A stretch of DNA of 64,000 nucleotides from DAOUVR01 sp034430535. GTDB lineage: Bacteria; Chloroflexota; Dehalococcoidia; E44-bin15. Under the pieces are notes generated by a model. It was not told the origin of the DNA, did not search any database, and saw nothing but the letters and a program-made list of their open reading frames with translations. Positions 35,694 to 44,624 of the stretch are shown here, piece after piece; within the stretch, counting starts at the first letter, position 1; each line of letters starts with the position of its first letter. The stretch is taken from NCBI GenBank assembly GCA_964443325.1, contig CAYUCL010000004.1:62001-126000 (forward strand). Direction: 5' to 3'. A program made the position numbers and the translations under genes.

Positions 35694-36991
35694 CTATGTG
35701 GGAACCCCAATATGAGAAGATGCCAAGAGAAGAACTGGAGAAGCTGCAGCTTGAACGCCTTCAACAGAATGTGAAGTCCGCATATGAAAAAGTCCCTTTC
35801 TACCGCACTAAATTTCAAGAGGTGGGGTTGACCCCCAAAGACATCAAGTCTCTAGATGACATATCCAAGCTGCCCTTCACCAGCAAGTCCGACTTCAGGG
35901 ATAACTACCCCTTCGGTATGATGGCTGTGCCGCTCTCCGAGGTGGTGAGGGTACATGCCTCATCTGGTACCACTGGCAAGCCGATAGTAGCTCCTTACAA
36001 TGCCAAGGACATAGATACCTGGTCCAACCTAATGGCACGCACCCTGGCTTCAGCAGGAGCTCATAGCGGTGACGTCATACAGAACGCTTATGGCTATGGC
36101 CTGTTTACCGGGGGCCTTGGCTTTCATTACGGGGCAGAACGGCTGGGAGCCACGGTTATCCCTGTCGCCGCAGGCAATACAAAACGCCAGATCATGCTCA
36201 TCGAGGATCTTGGCACCACCGTTTTGACCTGCACGCCCTCCTACGCCCTGATTATAGCGGAGACAGCACAGGAGATGGGTATTGATTTAGCCGCCAGCCA
36301 GCTCCGCCTCGCAGTGTGTGGCGCCGAACCGTGGTCGGAAAATATGAGGGTCGAGATCGAGGCCAAGCTTGGCGTGACCGCTGTCGACATATATGGCCTG
36401 ACCGAGCTCCTAGGACCTGGAGTGGCCTGCGAATGTTCTTATAAGGCAGGTATGCACATCTGGGAAGACCATTTTCTGGCCGAAATCATCGACCCAATTA
36501 CAGAACAGCCATTACCGTATGGGCAACAAGGTGAGCTAGTGCTGACTACCCTCACTAAGGAAGCTTTGCCAGTTATCCGCTTCAAAACACACGACATAGT
36601 CAACCTGTATCCCGAAACCTGTGATTGTGGTCGCACAATGGTTCGCATGTCCAAAGTCCATGGCCGCACCGATGATATGCTCATCGTCCGTGGTGTGAAT
36701 GTGTTCCCAACGCAGATAGAGAGCGTGCTGCTATCCGTAGAGGGAGTGGAGCCGCAGTACCAGATAATTGTCGACCGAGAGCACCACTTGGACGAAATTG
36801 AGATATGGGTTGAGGTTTCCGATGCTGTCTTCAGCGACGAAATGCGTAGCCTGGAGGAGTTAGAAAAGCGTGTGCGGGCAGAAATGGATAGCATCCTTGG
36901 CATATCGGCCAGGGTAAAGCTTGTCGAGCCCAAAACCATTACCCGTACCGAGGGCAAAGCCAAGCGTGTAGTTGATCGACGCGAATTGTAG
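35690..36991 (+). CDS. paaK: Phenylacetate-CoA ligase family
   Basis: AMP-forming CoA ligase of 431-433 aa, the PaaK size. Marks: AMP-binding SSGTTGKPIVAPYN, YGLTELLGPGVACEC, ADDR-like region GRTDDMLIVRGVNVFPTQIE. It activates aryl acids such as phenylacetate or indoleacetate to CoA esters (family knowledge; exact acid not known). Start is TTG 35690 or ATG 35696, both after GGAGGAGG. It overlaps the iorB stop. Alongside IOR it could feed aryl-acetyl-CoA for reductive carboxylation to aryl-pyruvate, or remove CoA after oxidation. Confidence 0.92.
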   Translation: MTMWEPQYEKMPREELEKLQLERLQQNVKSAYEKVPFYRTKFQEVGLTPKDIKSLDDISKLPFTSKSDFRDNYPFGMMAVPLSEVVRVHASSGTTGKPIVAPYNAKDIDTWSNLMARTLASAGAHSGDVIQNAYGYGLFTGGLGFHYGAERLGATVIPVAAGNTKRQIMLIEDLGTTVLTCTPSYALIIAETAQEMGIDLAASQLRLAVCGAEPWSENMRVEIEAKLGVTAVDIYGLTELLGPGVACECSYKAGMHIWEDHFLAEIIDPITEQPLPYGQQGELVLTTLTKEALPVIRFKTHDIVNLYPETCDCGRTMVRMSKVHGRTDDMLIVRGVNVFPTQIESVLLSVEGVEPQYQIIVDREHHLDEIEIWVEVSDAVFSDEMRSLEELEKRVRAEMDSILGISARVKLVEPKTITRTEGKAKRVVDRREL

Positions 36992-37031
36992 TTTCAAACG
37001 ACGTTGGATTACTGGCCAAGAAGGAGGAGAG

Positions 37032-37427
37032 ATGAGGATCAAGCAGGTATCCGTTTTTGTTAGCAATGAGCCCGGGCGTCTGGTAGACATGCTCAAGCCC
37101 CTTTCCGATAATGAAATCGATATCCAGGCCCTGTCCGTGGCCGATTCAACCGACTTTGGCATCGTGCGAATGGTAGTTTCTAATATTGAGGGAGCGGTGA
37201 AAGCACTGCGCGATGCTCAGTTCACAGTACGCATCAACGAAGTCCTCGCCTATGAGATGCCCAATGTCCCAGGGGGTCTGTTGAAAGCTGTGGTCGAACC
37301 GCTAGCTAAAGTGGGGATCAACCTGGAGTACTTCTACGCCTTCACTGAAAGCGAGATAGGAAAAGCCAGAGTGGTACTTAAGGCGAGCGACATAGACAGC
37401 GCAGAAGAAGTACTAGGGAAAAACTGA
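37032..37427 (+). CDS. Tandem ACT-domain protein
   Basis: 131 aa from ATG 37032 (AGGAGGAGAG upstream). Two ACT domains: IKQVSVFVSNEPGRLVDML and, near residue 72, MPNVPGGLLKAVVEPLAKVG. ACT domains bind amino acids. Stand-alone double-ACT proteins commonly follow paaK and ior genes. It probably senses an amino acid for this pathway, but no target is known. A start 20 codons upstream inside paaK is rejected. Confidence 0.88.
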   Translation: MRIKQVSVFVSNEPGRLVDMLKPLSDNEIDIQALSVADSTDFGIVRMVVSNIEGAVKALRDAQFTVRINEVLAYEMPNVPGGLLKAVVEPLAKVGINLEYFYAFTESEIGKARVVLKASDIDSAEEVLGKN

Positions 37428-37485
37428 AGCCCCGGCATAGGCTAGCATTCGGCTTTCGGCTGTCCGTTCTTGAAAGGAGGATAGT

Positions 37486-38676
37486 GTGACCATTTCTCGC
37501 AAAATCCGTGAGGCGATGGAGAGGGGGTCATGGATCCGGCGGATGTTTGAGGAGGGCATCGTCCTCAAGCAGCAGTATGGTGAAGAAAATGTGTTCGACC
37601 TTACCCTGGGAAATCCGGTTGCGGAGCCTCCTATTGCATTCAAAGAGGAGCTGAAGAAATGGGCCGATTCCCCAATTCCTGGTATGCACCGCTATATGCC
37701 CAACGCAGGATACCCCGAGACTCGCGCCGCTGTAGCCCAGACACTTTCTGAGGAAACCGGGCTCGCCCTGAAAGCGGAACATGTGCTCATGACAGTTGGT
37801 GCTGCCGGAGGACTGAATGTGGTGCTGAAAACCATACTAAACCCGGGTGACGAGGTCATTGTTTGGGCACCGTATTTTGTAGAATACCTCTTCTACATCG
37901 ACAATCAGGGCGGCCTCAGCAGTATAGCCGAGACGAATGATAGCTTTCTGCCCACCATTTCTGCGCTTGAAGAGGCCCTGAGTCCACGCACCAGGGCTGT
38001 CCTAATCAACTCCCCTAATAACCCTACCGGCGTGCTCTATCCCGGTAAATTGCTAGCCGAGATGGGCAAATTGCTCACAAAACAGGAAGCCAAGTTCGGA
38101 TCTCAAATCTATCTTGTTTCCGACGAACCCTATCGGAAGCTCATCTATGATGGCCTAACCTACCCCTTTATATTCAACTATTACCCCAGGAGCATTGTGG
38201 TAAGCTCGCATTCCAAAGACCTGGCAATCCCTGGTGAACGAATTGGCTATATTGCCATAAGTCCCCAGGTAGAAAATAGTGAGGAAGTGATGGATGGGCT
38301 TATCTTCTGCAATCGAACGTTGGGATTCGTTAACGCCCCGGCGCTAATGCAACATGTGGTAACTAGCCTGCAGAAAGCTACCGTAGATATAGCGGACTAT
38401 CAACGAAAGAGGGACTATCTGCACGGAGCCTTAACTGATATGGGCTATTCGGTGGTTCTGCCTCAAGGTGCCTTTTATATGTTCCCCAAGTCACCGGTGC
38501 CCGACGAGATGGATTTCCTCGCTGAGTTAAGAAAACACAATATCCTTGCCGTACCAGGCAAGGGCTTTGGGCGGAGCGGATATATACGCATCTCCTACTG
38601 TATTGAAGACAAAACCATTGAGGGCTCATTAACGGGTTTCAGGGAAGTTGCTCACCACTACGGTCTCAGTAAGTAG
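37486..38676 (+). CDS. PLP-dependent aminotransferase, class I/II
   Basis: 396 aa, aspartate/aromatic aminotransferase fold. The PLP lysine is K244 in SHSKDLAIPGERIG, with SPNNPTGVLYPGKLLAEMGK before it. GTG 37486 has GGAGG five bases upstream. Between ior/paaK and DAHP synthase, it most plausibly interconverts aromatic amino acids and aryl-pyruvates, the link from IOR products to amino acids. Substrate inferred from position only. Confidence 0.9.
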   Translation: MTISRKIREAMERGSWIRRMFEEGIVLKQQYGEENVFDLTLGNPVAEPPIAFKEELKKWADSPIPGMHRYMPNAGYPETRAAVAQTLSEETGLALKAEHVLMTVGAAGGLNVVLKTILNPGDEVIVWAPYFVEYLFYIDNQGGLSSIAETNDSFLPTISALEEALSPRTRAVLINSPNNPTGVLYPGKLLAEMGKLLTKQEAKFGSQIYLVSDEPYRKLIYDGLTYPFIFNYYPRSIVVSSHSKDLAIPGERIGYIAISPQVENSEEVMDGLIFCNRTLGFVNAPALMQHVVTSLQKATVDIADYQRKRDYLHGALTDMGYSVVLPQGAFYMFPKSPVPDEMDFLAELRKHNILAVPGKGFGRSGYIRISYCIEDKTIEGSLTGFREVAHHYGLSK

Positions 38677-38770
38677 AAGCACAGATGTCAAGCTACTCCA
38701 GCATTAGTTGTCGACAGCGCAAAATTCAAAGCTTTGGTAGCTAATCTAAATATTAGAGAGCAGGTCAGCC

Positions 38771-39787
38771 ATGATTGTAGAAATGAAGACAGGTGCCACA
38801 AACGAGGACATCCACCGAGTGGTAGAACGGGCACAAACTATGGGACTGGAAACTCAGATGAACTACGGCACCAACAAGACGGTTGTTGCCATCCTGGGAA
38901 GCATAACCGGGCAGCTACCAGCAGACACTTTCGCCGTCCTTCCTGGCGTTGAAAGTGTAGTCCGCATCATGAAACCCTACAAACTGGCCTCCAGAGAATT
39001 CAAGCCTGAGGATAGTGTGATAACCATTGGCGGGATCGAGATAGGTGCCCGTCGTTTCGTAGTCATGGCTGGTCCCTGTGCAGTGGAGAGTCGTGAGCAG
39101 CTTATGGAAACGGCGATAGCGGTAAAGAAAGCTGGCGCTAGCATTGTCCGCGGAGGCGCTTTCAAACCTCGTACCTCCCCCTTTAGCTTTCAAGGGCTGC
39201 GCAAGGCTGGACTTGAACTGCTGGCTGACGTACAGCGAGACGTGGGTTTATCCGTGGTCACTGAGGTGATAGATTCCAATCAGGTCAACATGGTTTCCCA
39301 ACACGCCGCTATCCTTCAAGTGGGTGCCCGCAACATGCAGAACTTCACCCTGCTGGAGAAGATCGGCAAAAGCAAACGCCCCGTGGTGCTAAAGAGGGGA
39401 TATTCAGCCACTGTGTCCGAGTGGCTTACTGCCGCCGATTACTTGCTAGCCGAGGGAAACGAACAGGTAATCCTGTGTGAGCGTGGTATCCGTGCTTTCG
39501 AAGATAGCGTGCGCTTCTCCCTGGACATAAGCTCCATAGCTGTAGTCAAGAAGTTCAGTCATCTGCCTGTTATCGTGGATCCCAGTCACGCCGCTGGCCA
39601 CCGCGACCTGGTGGCTTCGTTATGCAAAGCGGCTGTAGCTGCTGGTGCTGATGGGCTCCTCATTGAGGTTCATCCAAACCCTGAAGCAGCGCTGGTGGAT
39701 GGCCTGCAATCTCTTTCTCTTCCCCAATTCGAGAAGCTGATGAACGAGCTCAGGCCGATAGCAGAGTCCGTGGGTAGATTTATCTGA
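38771..39787 (+). CDS. aroF: 3-deoxy-7-phosphoheptulonate synthase (DAHP synthase)
   Basis: First enzyme of the shikimate pathway, 338 aa, of the type with a short N-terminal regulatory (ferredoxin-like) domain of ~70-90 residues (MIVEMKTGATNEDIHRVVER) and a TIM barrel. Marks: VMAGPCAVESREQLM, GGAFKPRTSPFSFQG, LKRGYSATVSEW and VDPSHAAGHRDLV. It belongs to the AroAI-beta group found in many bacteria and archaea. It ends the aromatic cluster, tying aryl-acid metabolism to new aromatic synthesis. Confidence 0.95.
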   Translation: MIVEMKTGATNEDIHRVVERAQTMGLETQMNYGTNKTVVAILGSITGQLPADTFAVLPGVESVVRIMKPYKLASREFKPEDSVITIGGIEIGARRFVVMAGPCAVESREQLMETAIAVKKAGASIVRGGAFKPRTSPFSFQGLRKAGLELLADVQRDVGLSVVTEVIDSNQVNMVSQHAAILQVGARNMQNFTLLEKIGKSKRPVVLKRGYSATVSEWLTAADYLLAEGNEQVILCERGIRAFEDSVRFSLDISSIAVVKKFSHLPVIVDPSHAAGHRDLVASLCKAAVAAGADGLLIEVHPNPEAALVDGLQSLSLPQFEKLMNELRPIAESVGRFI

Positions 39788-39879
39788 ACCAAGCACTAGA
39801 GAATAACTCAGGCCCTGTAAGACCGGCCAGCACCATCATAAACGGTATGTTTAAACTGCGTTAAGAACAGGGGGTCACA

Positions 39880-40305
39880 ATGGATGTTGATTGGGCCAAG
39901 GTGAAGGAACGATTTGATTCCTCGCCTTATGCTTTATCTCTGGGTATGAAGCTGGTAGAGTTGACTACCGGGTATGCTAAAGTCGAACTGAAACTAAAGG
40001 ATGAGTTCAGAAACTGGGATGGTAGAATCCAGGGTGGGGTTATTGTATCCCTTCTTGACCAGGCATTCGGCGCCGCGATCAACACCCTTGACCGTGTCTA
40101 CGTTGCTGTTCAATTAAACGTCAATTTTCTCACCGCCCCGGAGGGTCACACCATTTACGCCGAATCGAACGTTTTGCATCGGGGGAAGAGCTTAGGAGTA
40201 TCTGAAATGGTGGTTACCGATTCAGGCGGCAAGCTTATCGCCCGCGGTCTTGGAACCACTATTGCCATCGGGGACCGAGGGGACACCTCAGCTAAACAGC
40301 ATTGA
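39880..40305 (+). CDS. PaaI-type thioesterase, hotdog fold
   Basis: 141 aa, single hotdog domain. FRNWDGRIQGGVIVSLLDQAF is the expected helix and active-site region, close to the PaaI family pattern HGGxxxxLxD (here Gln-Gly-Gly rather than His-Gly-Gly). GGGGGTC precedes the ATG. It would hydrolyse aryl-CoA thioesters that leak from the ior/paaK route. Located 90 bases after aroF on the same strand. Confidence 0.85.
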   Translation: MDVDWAKVKERFDSSPYALSLGMKLVELTTGYAKVELKLKDEFRNWDGRIQGGVIVSLLDQAFGAAINTLDRVYVAVQLNVNFLTAPEGHTIYAESNVLHRGKSLGVSEMVVTDSGGKLIARGLGTTIAIGDRGDTSAKQH

Positions 40306-40336
40306 TTATGACCGCCACTGGGCCACAGCCGTAGCG

Positions 40337-41320
40337 TCACCCTGTTTCCACGAGCTCGATAGCTAGGCCTCTCCCCTGTTGTTGCGCTTTCTCATAGACC
40401 AGCTTGGCAGTGGCCAGATCCTCGATAGCGATGCCGGTAGCATCAAAGACTGTTATTTCATCATCTGCTTTTCTGCCCTGTTTCTCACCAACCACTACCT
40501 GAGCCAACATAGCATCAACCTGTTCCAGCTTGAACATGCCTTTACTTATGGGTACATTGATCTCACCACCAGCGGAGGCTTGCCTCAGGTCATCAACCAC
40601 GACAACAGCATGGCTCAATATTGTGGGATCCAACTCCTGCTTGCCGTCGGCGTCGGCTCCAACGGCATTTATGTGAGTCCCATTCCTAATCCATTCCCTC
40701 TTCACCAGAGGCTCCCTGGCAGGGGTCATAGTGCACACTATATCCGATGAAGCCGTATCCTCAAGGGGACTCGCCTGTATATGGAGATGGGGGAAGAAAT
40801 CAGCAAATCGTTGGCTGGCTTCTGGACGGATATCATATATCCTGATTAGCTCCAGTTTAAAAATCTCAGCGTGGGCAAGGAGCTGCGAATAGGCCTGCCG
40901 GCCAGCCCCCACCAGGCCAAGCGTATGGGAGTCTCTGCGGGCTAGATATTTAGAAGCAATAGCCGCTGTTGCTCCAGTCCTGTAAGCGGTTATCTCCGCC
41001 GCATCCATCACAGCCAAAGGATAGCCCGTCTCCGAGTCGCTATAGATCATGACACCTATAACGGTAGGCAGGCCCTTGCTGCGATTATGCGGTTGAAAAC
41101 TGACCCACTTTATGGATGCGGCGCCCGCCATGCAGGCTGGCATTGCCCTGAAATCTCCCTTCCCCGCTTTAAGGTAGGCCTTTGGTGGCATCCATAGCTT
41201 CCCTTCACCGTAGGCCCTAAACGCATCCTCTACCGCGCTCATGACCTCTCCCATCTCTAACAGCTCTCTTACATCTTTTGCACTGAGTATCAGAGTTTTT
41301 AGCATGTCATTTGTTCCCAT
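40337..41320 (-). CDS. Ornithine cyclodeaminase / mu-crystallin family protein
   Basis: 327 aa NAD(P)-dependent enzyme. Seen: LILSAKDVRELLEMGEVMSA, the Rossmann region TLGLVGAGRQAYSQLLAH, and INAVGADADGKQELD. Relatives are ornithine cyclodeaminases, alanine or ketimine reductases; function here cannot be fixed. AAAAGGAGC precedes ATG 41320. It converges with the thioesterase gene and follows the phosphotriesterase-like gene on the same strand. Confidence 0.88.
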   Translation of the reverse strand: MGTNDMLKTLILSAKDVRELLEMGEVMSAVEDAFRAYGEGKLWMPPKAYLKAGKGDFRAMPACMAGAASIKWVSFQPHNRSKGLPTVIGVMIYSDSETGYPLAVMDAAEITAYRTGATAAIASKYLARRDSHTLGLVGAGRQAYSQLLAHAEIFKLELIRIYDIRPEASQRFADFFPHLHIQASPLEDTASSDIVCTMTPAREPLVKREWIRNGTHINAVGADADGKQELDPTILSHAVVVVDDLRQASAGGEINVPISKGMFKLEQVDAMLAQVVVGEKQGRKADDEITVFDATGIAIEDLATAKLVYEKAQQQGRGLAIELVETG

Positions 41321-41465
41321 ATACTGCTCCTTTTCACAAGCTCGAGTTGCTCAACAAACTAGCAGCCTCTTTGCCACTATCACTACTTAGCCCATGTGCC
41401 GAATGATCACTCCACTACGGTAGAACATGATTACCGTCTTTTTTGTCCTTGACAAGCTTTAATCA

Positions 41466-42410
41466 CTAGACGCCTTCGAAGAAATTCCGGGGTCCATCAA
41501 CACACAGGCGGTCCATCGTCGACTCCGAGACACCCATCTCTCTAAGCCAGGGGAACACCACTTTTTTCAAGTACAGGTATCCGTGAGGATTGAGTCTCAG
41601 TCTCCCTTCTTCTGTTATCACTGGATTCTCCGCCATGACACGCGCCAACAGACAATCGTGGGAAGGAAGAAGGCGATCCACATATCCAGCATCTATCAGT
41701 GCTTTCATCGTTTTAGTCCGGGCAAGCGGACTGACATTGCGTCCTGGATAGCGATCCAGACCAAGATAGCACCCCTGCTCTAAAATCCATATCAGGTATT
41801 CCGTATCGGTGGTGTCATTGGAATGATCCAGCGTCACCCTTCTCAGGTCTACACCTTCCTCCTTTAAGACAGCTAGTTGCTGCTCTCCCACTCGACCTGG
41901 TGAATAGGAATGCAGCATAATGGGAACATTTGTCTCAAGGTGTGCCCGCGCTACTCCACGTAGAATGGTTTCCTCCCCCTGCGTAACCCCCGAAATATCG
42001 CTTGCCCCCTTAAGGATACCAGCCTTGATATCGGTACCTGAGATACCCTCTTTGATTTCACGAATGAATAGTCTGGCAAATTGATCGGAGGAAACGCCCT
42101 CAAAGAAGGGGGGTATATCCAACCACCAGCCGGTACAGGCGATGACGTTGACACCACTCAGACGAGAAGCCTGGGCCATTACATTCACGTCCCGGCCCAA
42201 GTCGAGGGTAGTAGCATCAACAACAGTGTCAATCCCACCCTCTTTTGCTCGAGTCAGCCCATCGACAATGCGGTCCATGAAATCGGCGCCGAGAAGCTCG
42301 GGGTAGTTCTGAGTGATACCAGCTGAAGCACAGACAAGGTGTTCGTGCATAAGAGTGAAGCCGAGATCCACAGTGTCAAGTGGCCCAAGCACGGAATTTA
42401 TAGTCGCCAT
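41466..42410 (-). CDS. Phosphotriesterase-like (PTE/PHP) amidohydrolase
   Basis: A TIM-barrel, two-metal hydrolase of the phosphotriesterase-related family; 314 aa from ATG 42410 (AGGAGG nine bases upstream). Metal ligands visible: HxH (residues 22-24, MHEHL), the bridging Lys region KAGILKGASD, His in IMLHSYSPG and LDHSND, and Asp in PSHDC. Related proteins are lactonases or esterases, not usually true phosphotriesterases. An in-frame ATG eight codons upstream lacks a suitable SD. Confidence 0.88.
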   Translation of the reverse strand: MATINSVLGPLDTVDLGFTLMHEHLVCASAGITQNYPELLGADFMDRIVDGLTRAKEGGIDTVVDATTLDLGRDVNVMAQASRLSGVNVIACTGWWLDIPPFFEGVSSDQFARLFIREIKEGISGTDIKAGILKGASDISGVTQGEETILRGVARAHLETNVPIMLHSYSPGRVGEQQLAVLKEEGVDLRRVTLDHSNDTTDTEYLIWILEQGCYLGLDRYPGRNVSPLARTKTMKALIDAGYVDRLLPSHDCLLARVMAENPVITEEGRLRLNPHGYLYLKKVVFPWLREMGVSESTMDRLCVDGPRNFFEGV

Positions 42411-43110
42411 AGAATTAGTCCTCCTTTCGATCACTAAAAACGAATATTATAACAGACGGAGTTAATCCTGCAGACCCTTCATAAAACTGCTACCATACAT
42501 CTCCAAAGATAGCAGCAACCTGTCCGTAAAGCTCCAACCTCCCATGCTAGGGTTCCAAGGACTATCCCAAGCCTTGCTTCATTTTACCGCTAAAGAGAGG
42601 CAAATGGAACATGGAAGAGGTTAGAATACATTGTGACGAACTACCCCAATTGCTATGAGACCTGAAAGCCCCGGTCTTGGAGAATTGGGTGGCGTCCATG
42701 GATGCTTATATCTGACGATACCCACATACCCTTGGTTTTCCGCCTGTCCAGAGCGTAAGGTTAGAGCCGCCTGAGCCAACAAACCTTTTAATCCCCTAAA
42801 AGCTGTGTAGATAGCACAACGGCATATCCAAGCGAAACAGGGGATAACTCCTCAGTAAAATCCGTGCCAACCCGCTGTTACTACAAGGCCCATGGTGGCA
42901 TTATAACATGCGGCTAATTGTACCTATGAAGTACATGGCACCAGCATAACAGGGGGCGCTGGAGCATTCAGGAAACTTATAAAAACAAAGCTATGGATTT
43001 GCCATCGGTAGCTATTTATGATAACTTAGCAGTGTTGACATTAATTTGGGCGAAAACTGAGTATCTATGAACATTAATTCACATTCAATTACTCGAATAG
43101 AGGAATAACG
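42411..43110 (+). other. Long leader upstream of the corrinoid methyltransferase operon
   Basis: 700 bases with no convincing gene. The first part presumably holds the minus-strand promoter for the phosphotriesterase-like gene. A cobalamin-riboswitch-like stretch lies at 42835-42883. After it are short inverted repeats (CCAGC...GCTGG near 42941-42962, TGTAC...GTACA near 42919-42935). A TTGACA at 43035-43040 lacks a clear -10 partner. The region may be a structured RNA leader. Confidence 0.4.
42835..42883 (+). promoter_or_regulatory. Possible degenerate cobalamin riboswitch core
   Basis: The sequence holds, in order, AAACAGGGG, AGTAAAATCCG and AACCCGCTGTTACTA. These resemble the conserved cobalamin aptamer segments AA-GGGAA, GTGAAAATCC and CCCGCAACTGTAA. 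The element is imperfect and I found no downstream B12 box. It stands 228 bases before a corrinoid methyltransferase operon, which makes it plausible but not proven. Confidence 0.25.
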
Positions 43111-43911
43111 ATGATCATTGTAGGGGAGAAGATCAACACAAGTCGGAAGAGCATTGAAGAGGCTGTTAAGAAACGGGATGCTGCGTTTATCACCAAGATC
43201 GCCCAGGATCAAGCCGAAGCTGGAGCACATTACATTGATGTAAATGCTGGGACTTTTGTAGACCAGGAGGTTGATTGCCTCTGCTGGCTGGTTGAGACGG
43301 TACAAAGCAAAGTGGATCTACCCCTGTGCTTGGACAGCCCCAATCCCAAGGCATTGTCCCAAGCTATCAAGCGCCACAAAGGCGAACCAATGATCAATTC
43401 CATTTCGCTGGAACAAGACCGCCTCCAATCCCTCCTTCCTGTTGTCACCTCCAATCCTTGTCATGTGGTCGCCCTGTGCATGGCTCAAACTTCGATGCCC
43501 ACTACCGTGGAAGAGAGAGTCCAGGTCGGTTCGGAGCTTATCAACAAGCTCACAGATGAAGGGGTTCCTCTTGAAAGGATCTATGTGGATCCGTTAGTGC
43601 AGCCTGTTTCCGTGGATACTGGCATGGGAATCGCCACCTTGGGAGCCATCAATGAAATCATGAAGAATTATCCGGGCGTAAATACCATCTGCGGCCTTTC
43701 CAACGTCTCCTTTGGTCTTCCTGAACGCCACCTGATCAATCGCAACTTTCTGGCTCTCTGCATATCGTATGGGCTGTCCGCCGCCATTCTGGACCCGACC
43801 GACAAGCAGCTCATGGCAACCCTCCTTGCAGTCGAGATGCTTCTTGGTCGGGATGAATACTGCGAAAATTTTATTGAGGCCTACCAAAATGGCCGCATTC
43901 TTGGAGGATAA
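43111..43911 (+). CDS. Methyltetrahydrofolate:corrinoid methyltransferase (MtrH/AcsE-like)
   Basis: 266 aa pterin-binding TIM barrel that moves a methyl group between a corrinoid protein and tetrahydrofolate. Marks of the family: MIIVGEKINTSRKSIEEAV, AGAHYIDVNAGTF, DLPLCLDSPNPKAL, INSISLEQDRL and the Asn/Asp-rich YVDPLVQPV. It leads the operon with the corrinoid protein and the two MttB-type proteins, so methyl groups from the latter likely enter the C1 pool through it. Confidence 0.92.
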   Translation: MIIVGEKINTSRKSIEEAVKKRDAAFITKIAQDQAEAGAHYIDVNAGTFVDQEVDCLCWLVETVQSKVDLPLCLDSPNPKALSQAIKRHKGEPMINSISLEQDRLQSLLPVVTSNPCHVVALCMAQTSMPTTVEERVQVGSELINKLTDEGVPLERIYVDPLVQPVSVDTGMGIATLGAINEIMKNYPGVNTICGLSNVSFGLPERHLINRNFLALCISYGLSAAILDPTDKQLMATLLAVEMLLGRDEYCENFIEAYQNGRILGG

Positions 43912-43956
43912 TTTTGCTGTTTAGGTTTGAAACAAACAAGCTTAAGGAGGTTGAAG

Positions 43957-44595
43957 ATGAGTGATTTTAGTGCCTTGACTGAATCTGTGATCAAGGGAGA
44001 CACCAAGACAGCGGTAGCAGAAACTCAGAGCGCCTTGGATGCAGGCAGCAATGCTAAGGACATCCTCGATAATGGGCTAATTGTCGCCATGGATAAGGTA
44101 GGCGAGAACTATTCAAAGGGGCTAATATTCGTCCCCCAGATGTTGCGCTCTGCCAAGGTCATGAATGAATGCATGAACCTGCTCGAGCCTCTGTTTAAAG
44201 AAGGTGACGTCACCTCCAAGGGAAAGGTACTAATTGGGACAGTCAAGGGCGACTTGCACGATATCGGCAAAAATCTGGTTTCCATGATGATGGGAGGAGC
44301 AGGATTCACCATCACCGACCTGGGCGTAGACGTCTCTCCCGAGAAGTTTGTCCAGAAGGTGCAAGAAATAGAGCCGGACATTGTGGCAATGTCGGCACTG
44401 CTCTCCACCACCATGCCAGGCATGCCCAAGACCATCGAGGCGTTACAGAAAGCCGGGGTCAGGGATAAAGTCAAGGTGATGATCGGTGGTGCACCGGTCA
44501 CTGAACAGTATGCTCAGGAGATCAAGGCCGACTCTTACGCATCGGATGCAGGTTCTGCCGTGAGCAAAGCCAAAGGATTACTCGGCGTTTCTTGA
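43957..44595 (+). CDS. Corrinoid (B12-binding) methyltransferase protein
   Basis: 212 aa carrier of the MttC/MtbC type. A four-helix cap domain (residues ~1-88) precedes the B12 domain. The cobalt-ligand motif is GDLHDIGKNLV with His101, and the conserved SALLSTTMPGM and IGGAPVTEQYA are present. ATG 43957 has AGGAGG six bases upstream; an earlier in-frame start is rejected. It shuttles methyl groups between MttB-type proteins and the MtrH-like enzyme and is reactivated by the RACo-like protein downstream. Confidence 0.94.
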   Translation: MSDFSALTESVIKGDTKTAVAETQSALDAGSNAKDILDNGLIVAMDKVGENYSKGLIFVPQMLRSAKVMNECMNLLEPLFKEGDVTSKGKVLIGTVKGDLHDIGKNLVSMMMGGAGFTITDLGVDVSPEKFVQKVQEIEPDIVAMSALLSTTMPGMPKTIEALQKAGVRDKVKVMIGGAPVTEQYAQEIKADSYASDAGSAVSKAKGLLGVS

Positions 44596-44624
44596 AAGAT
44601 TCTTTTATCATAAAGGAGCTAGTC

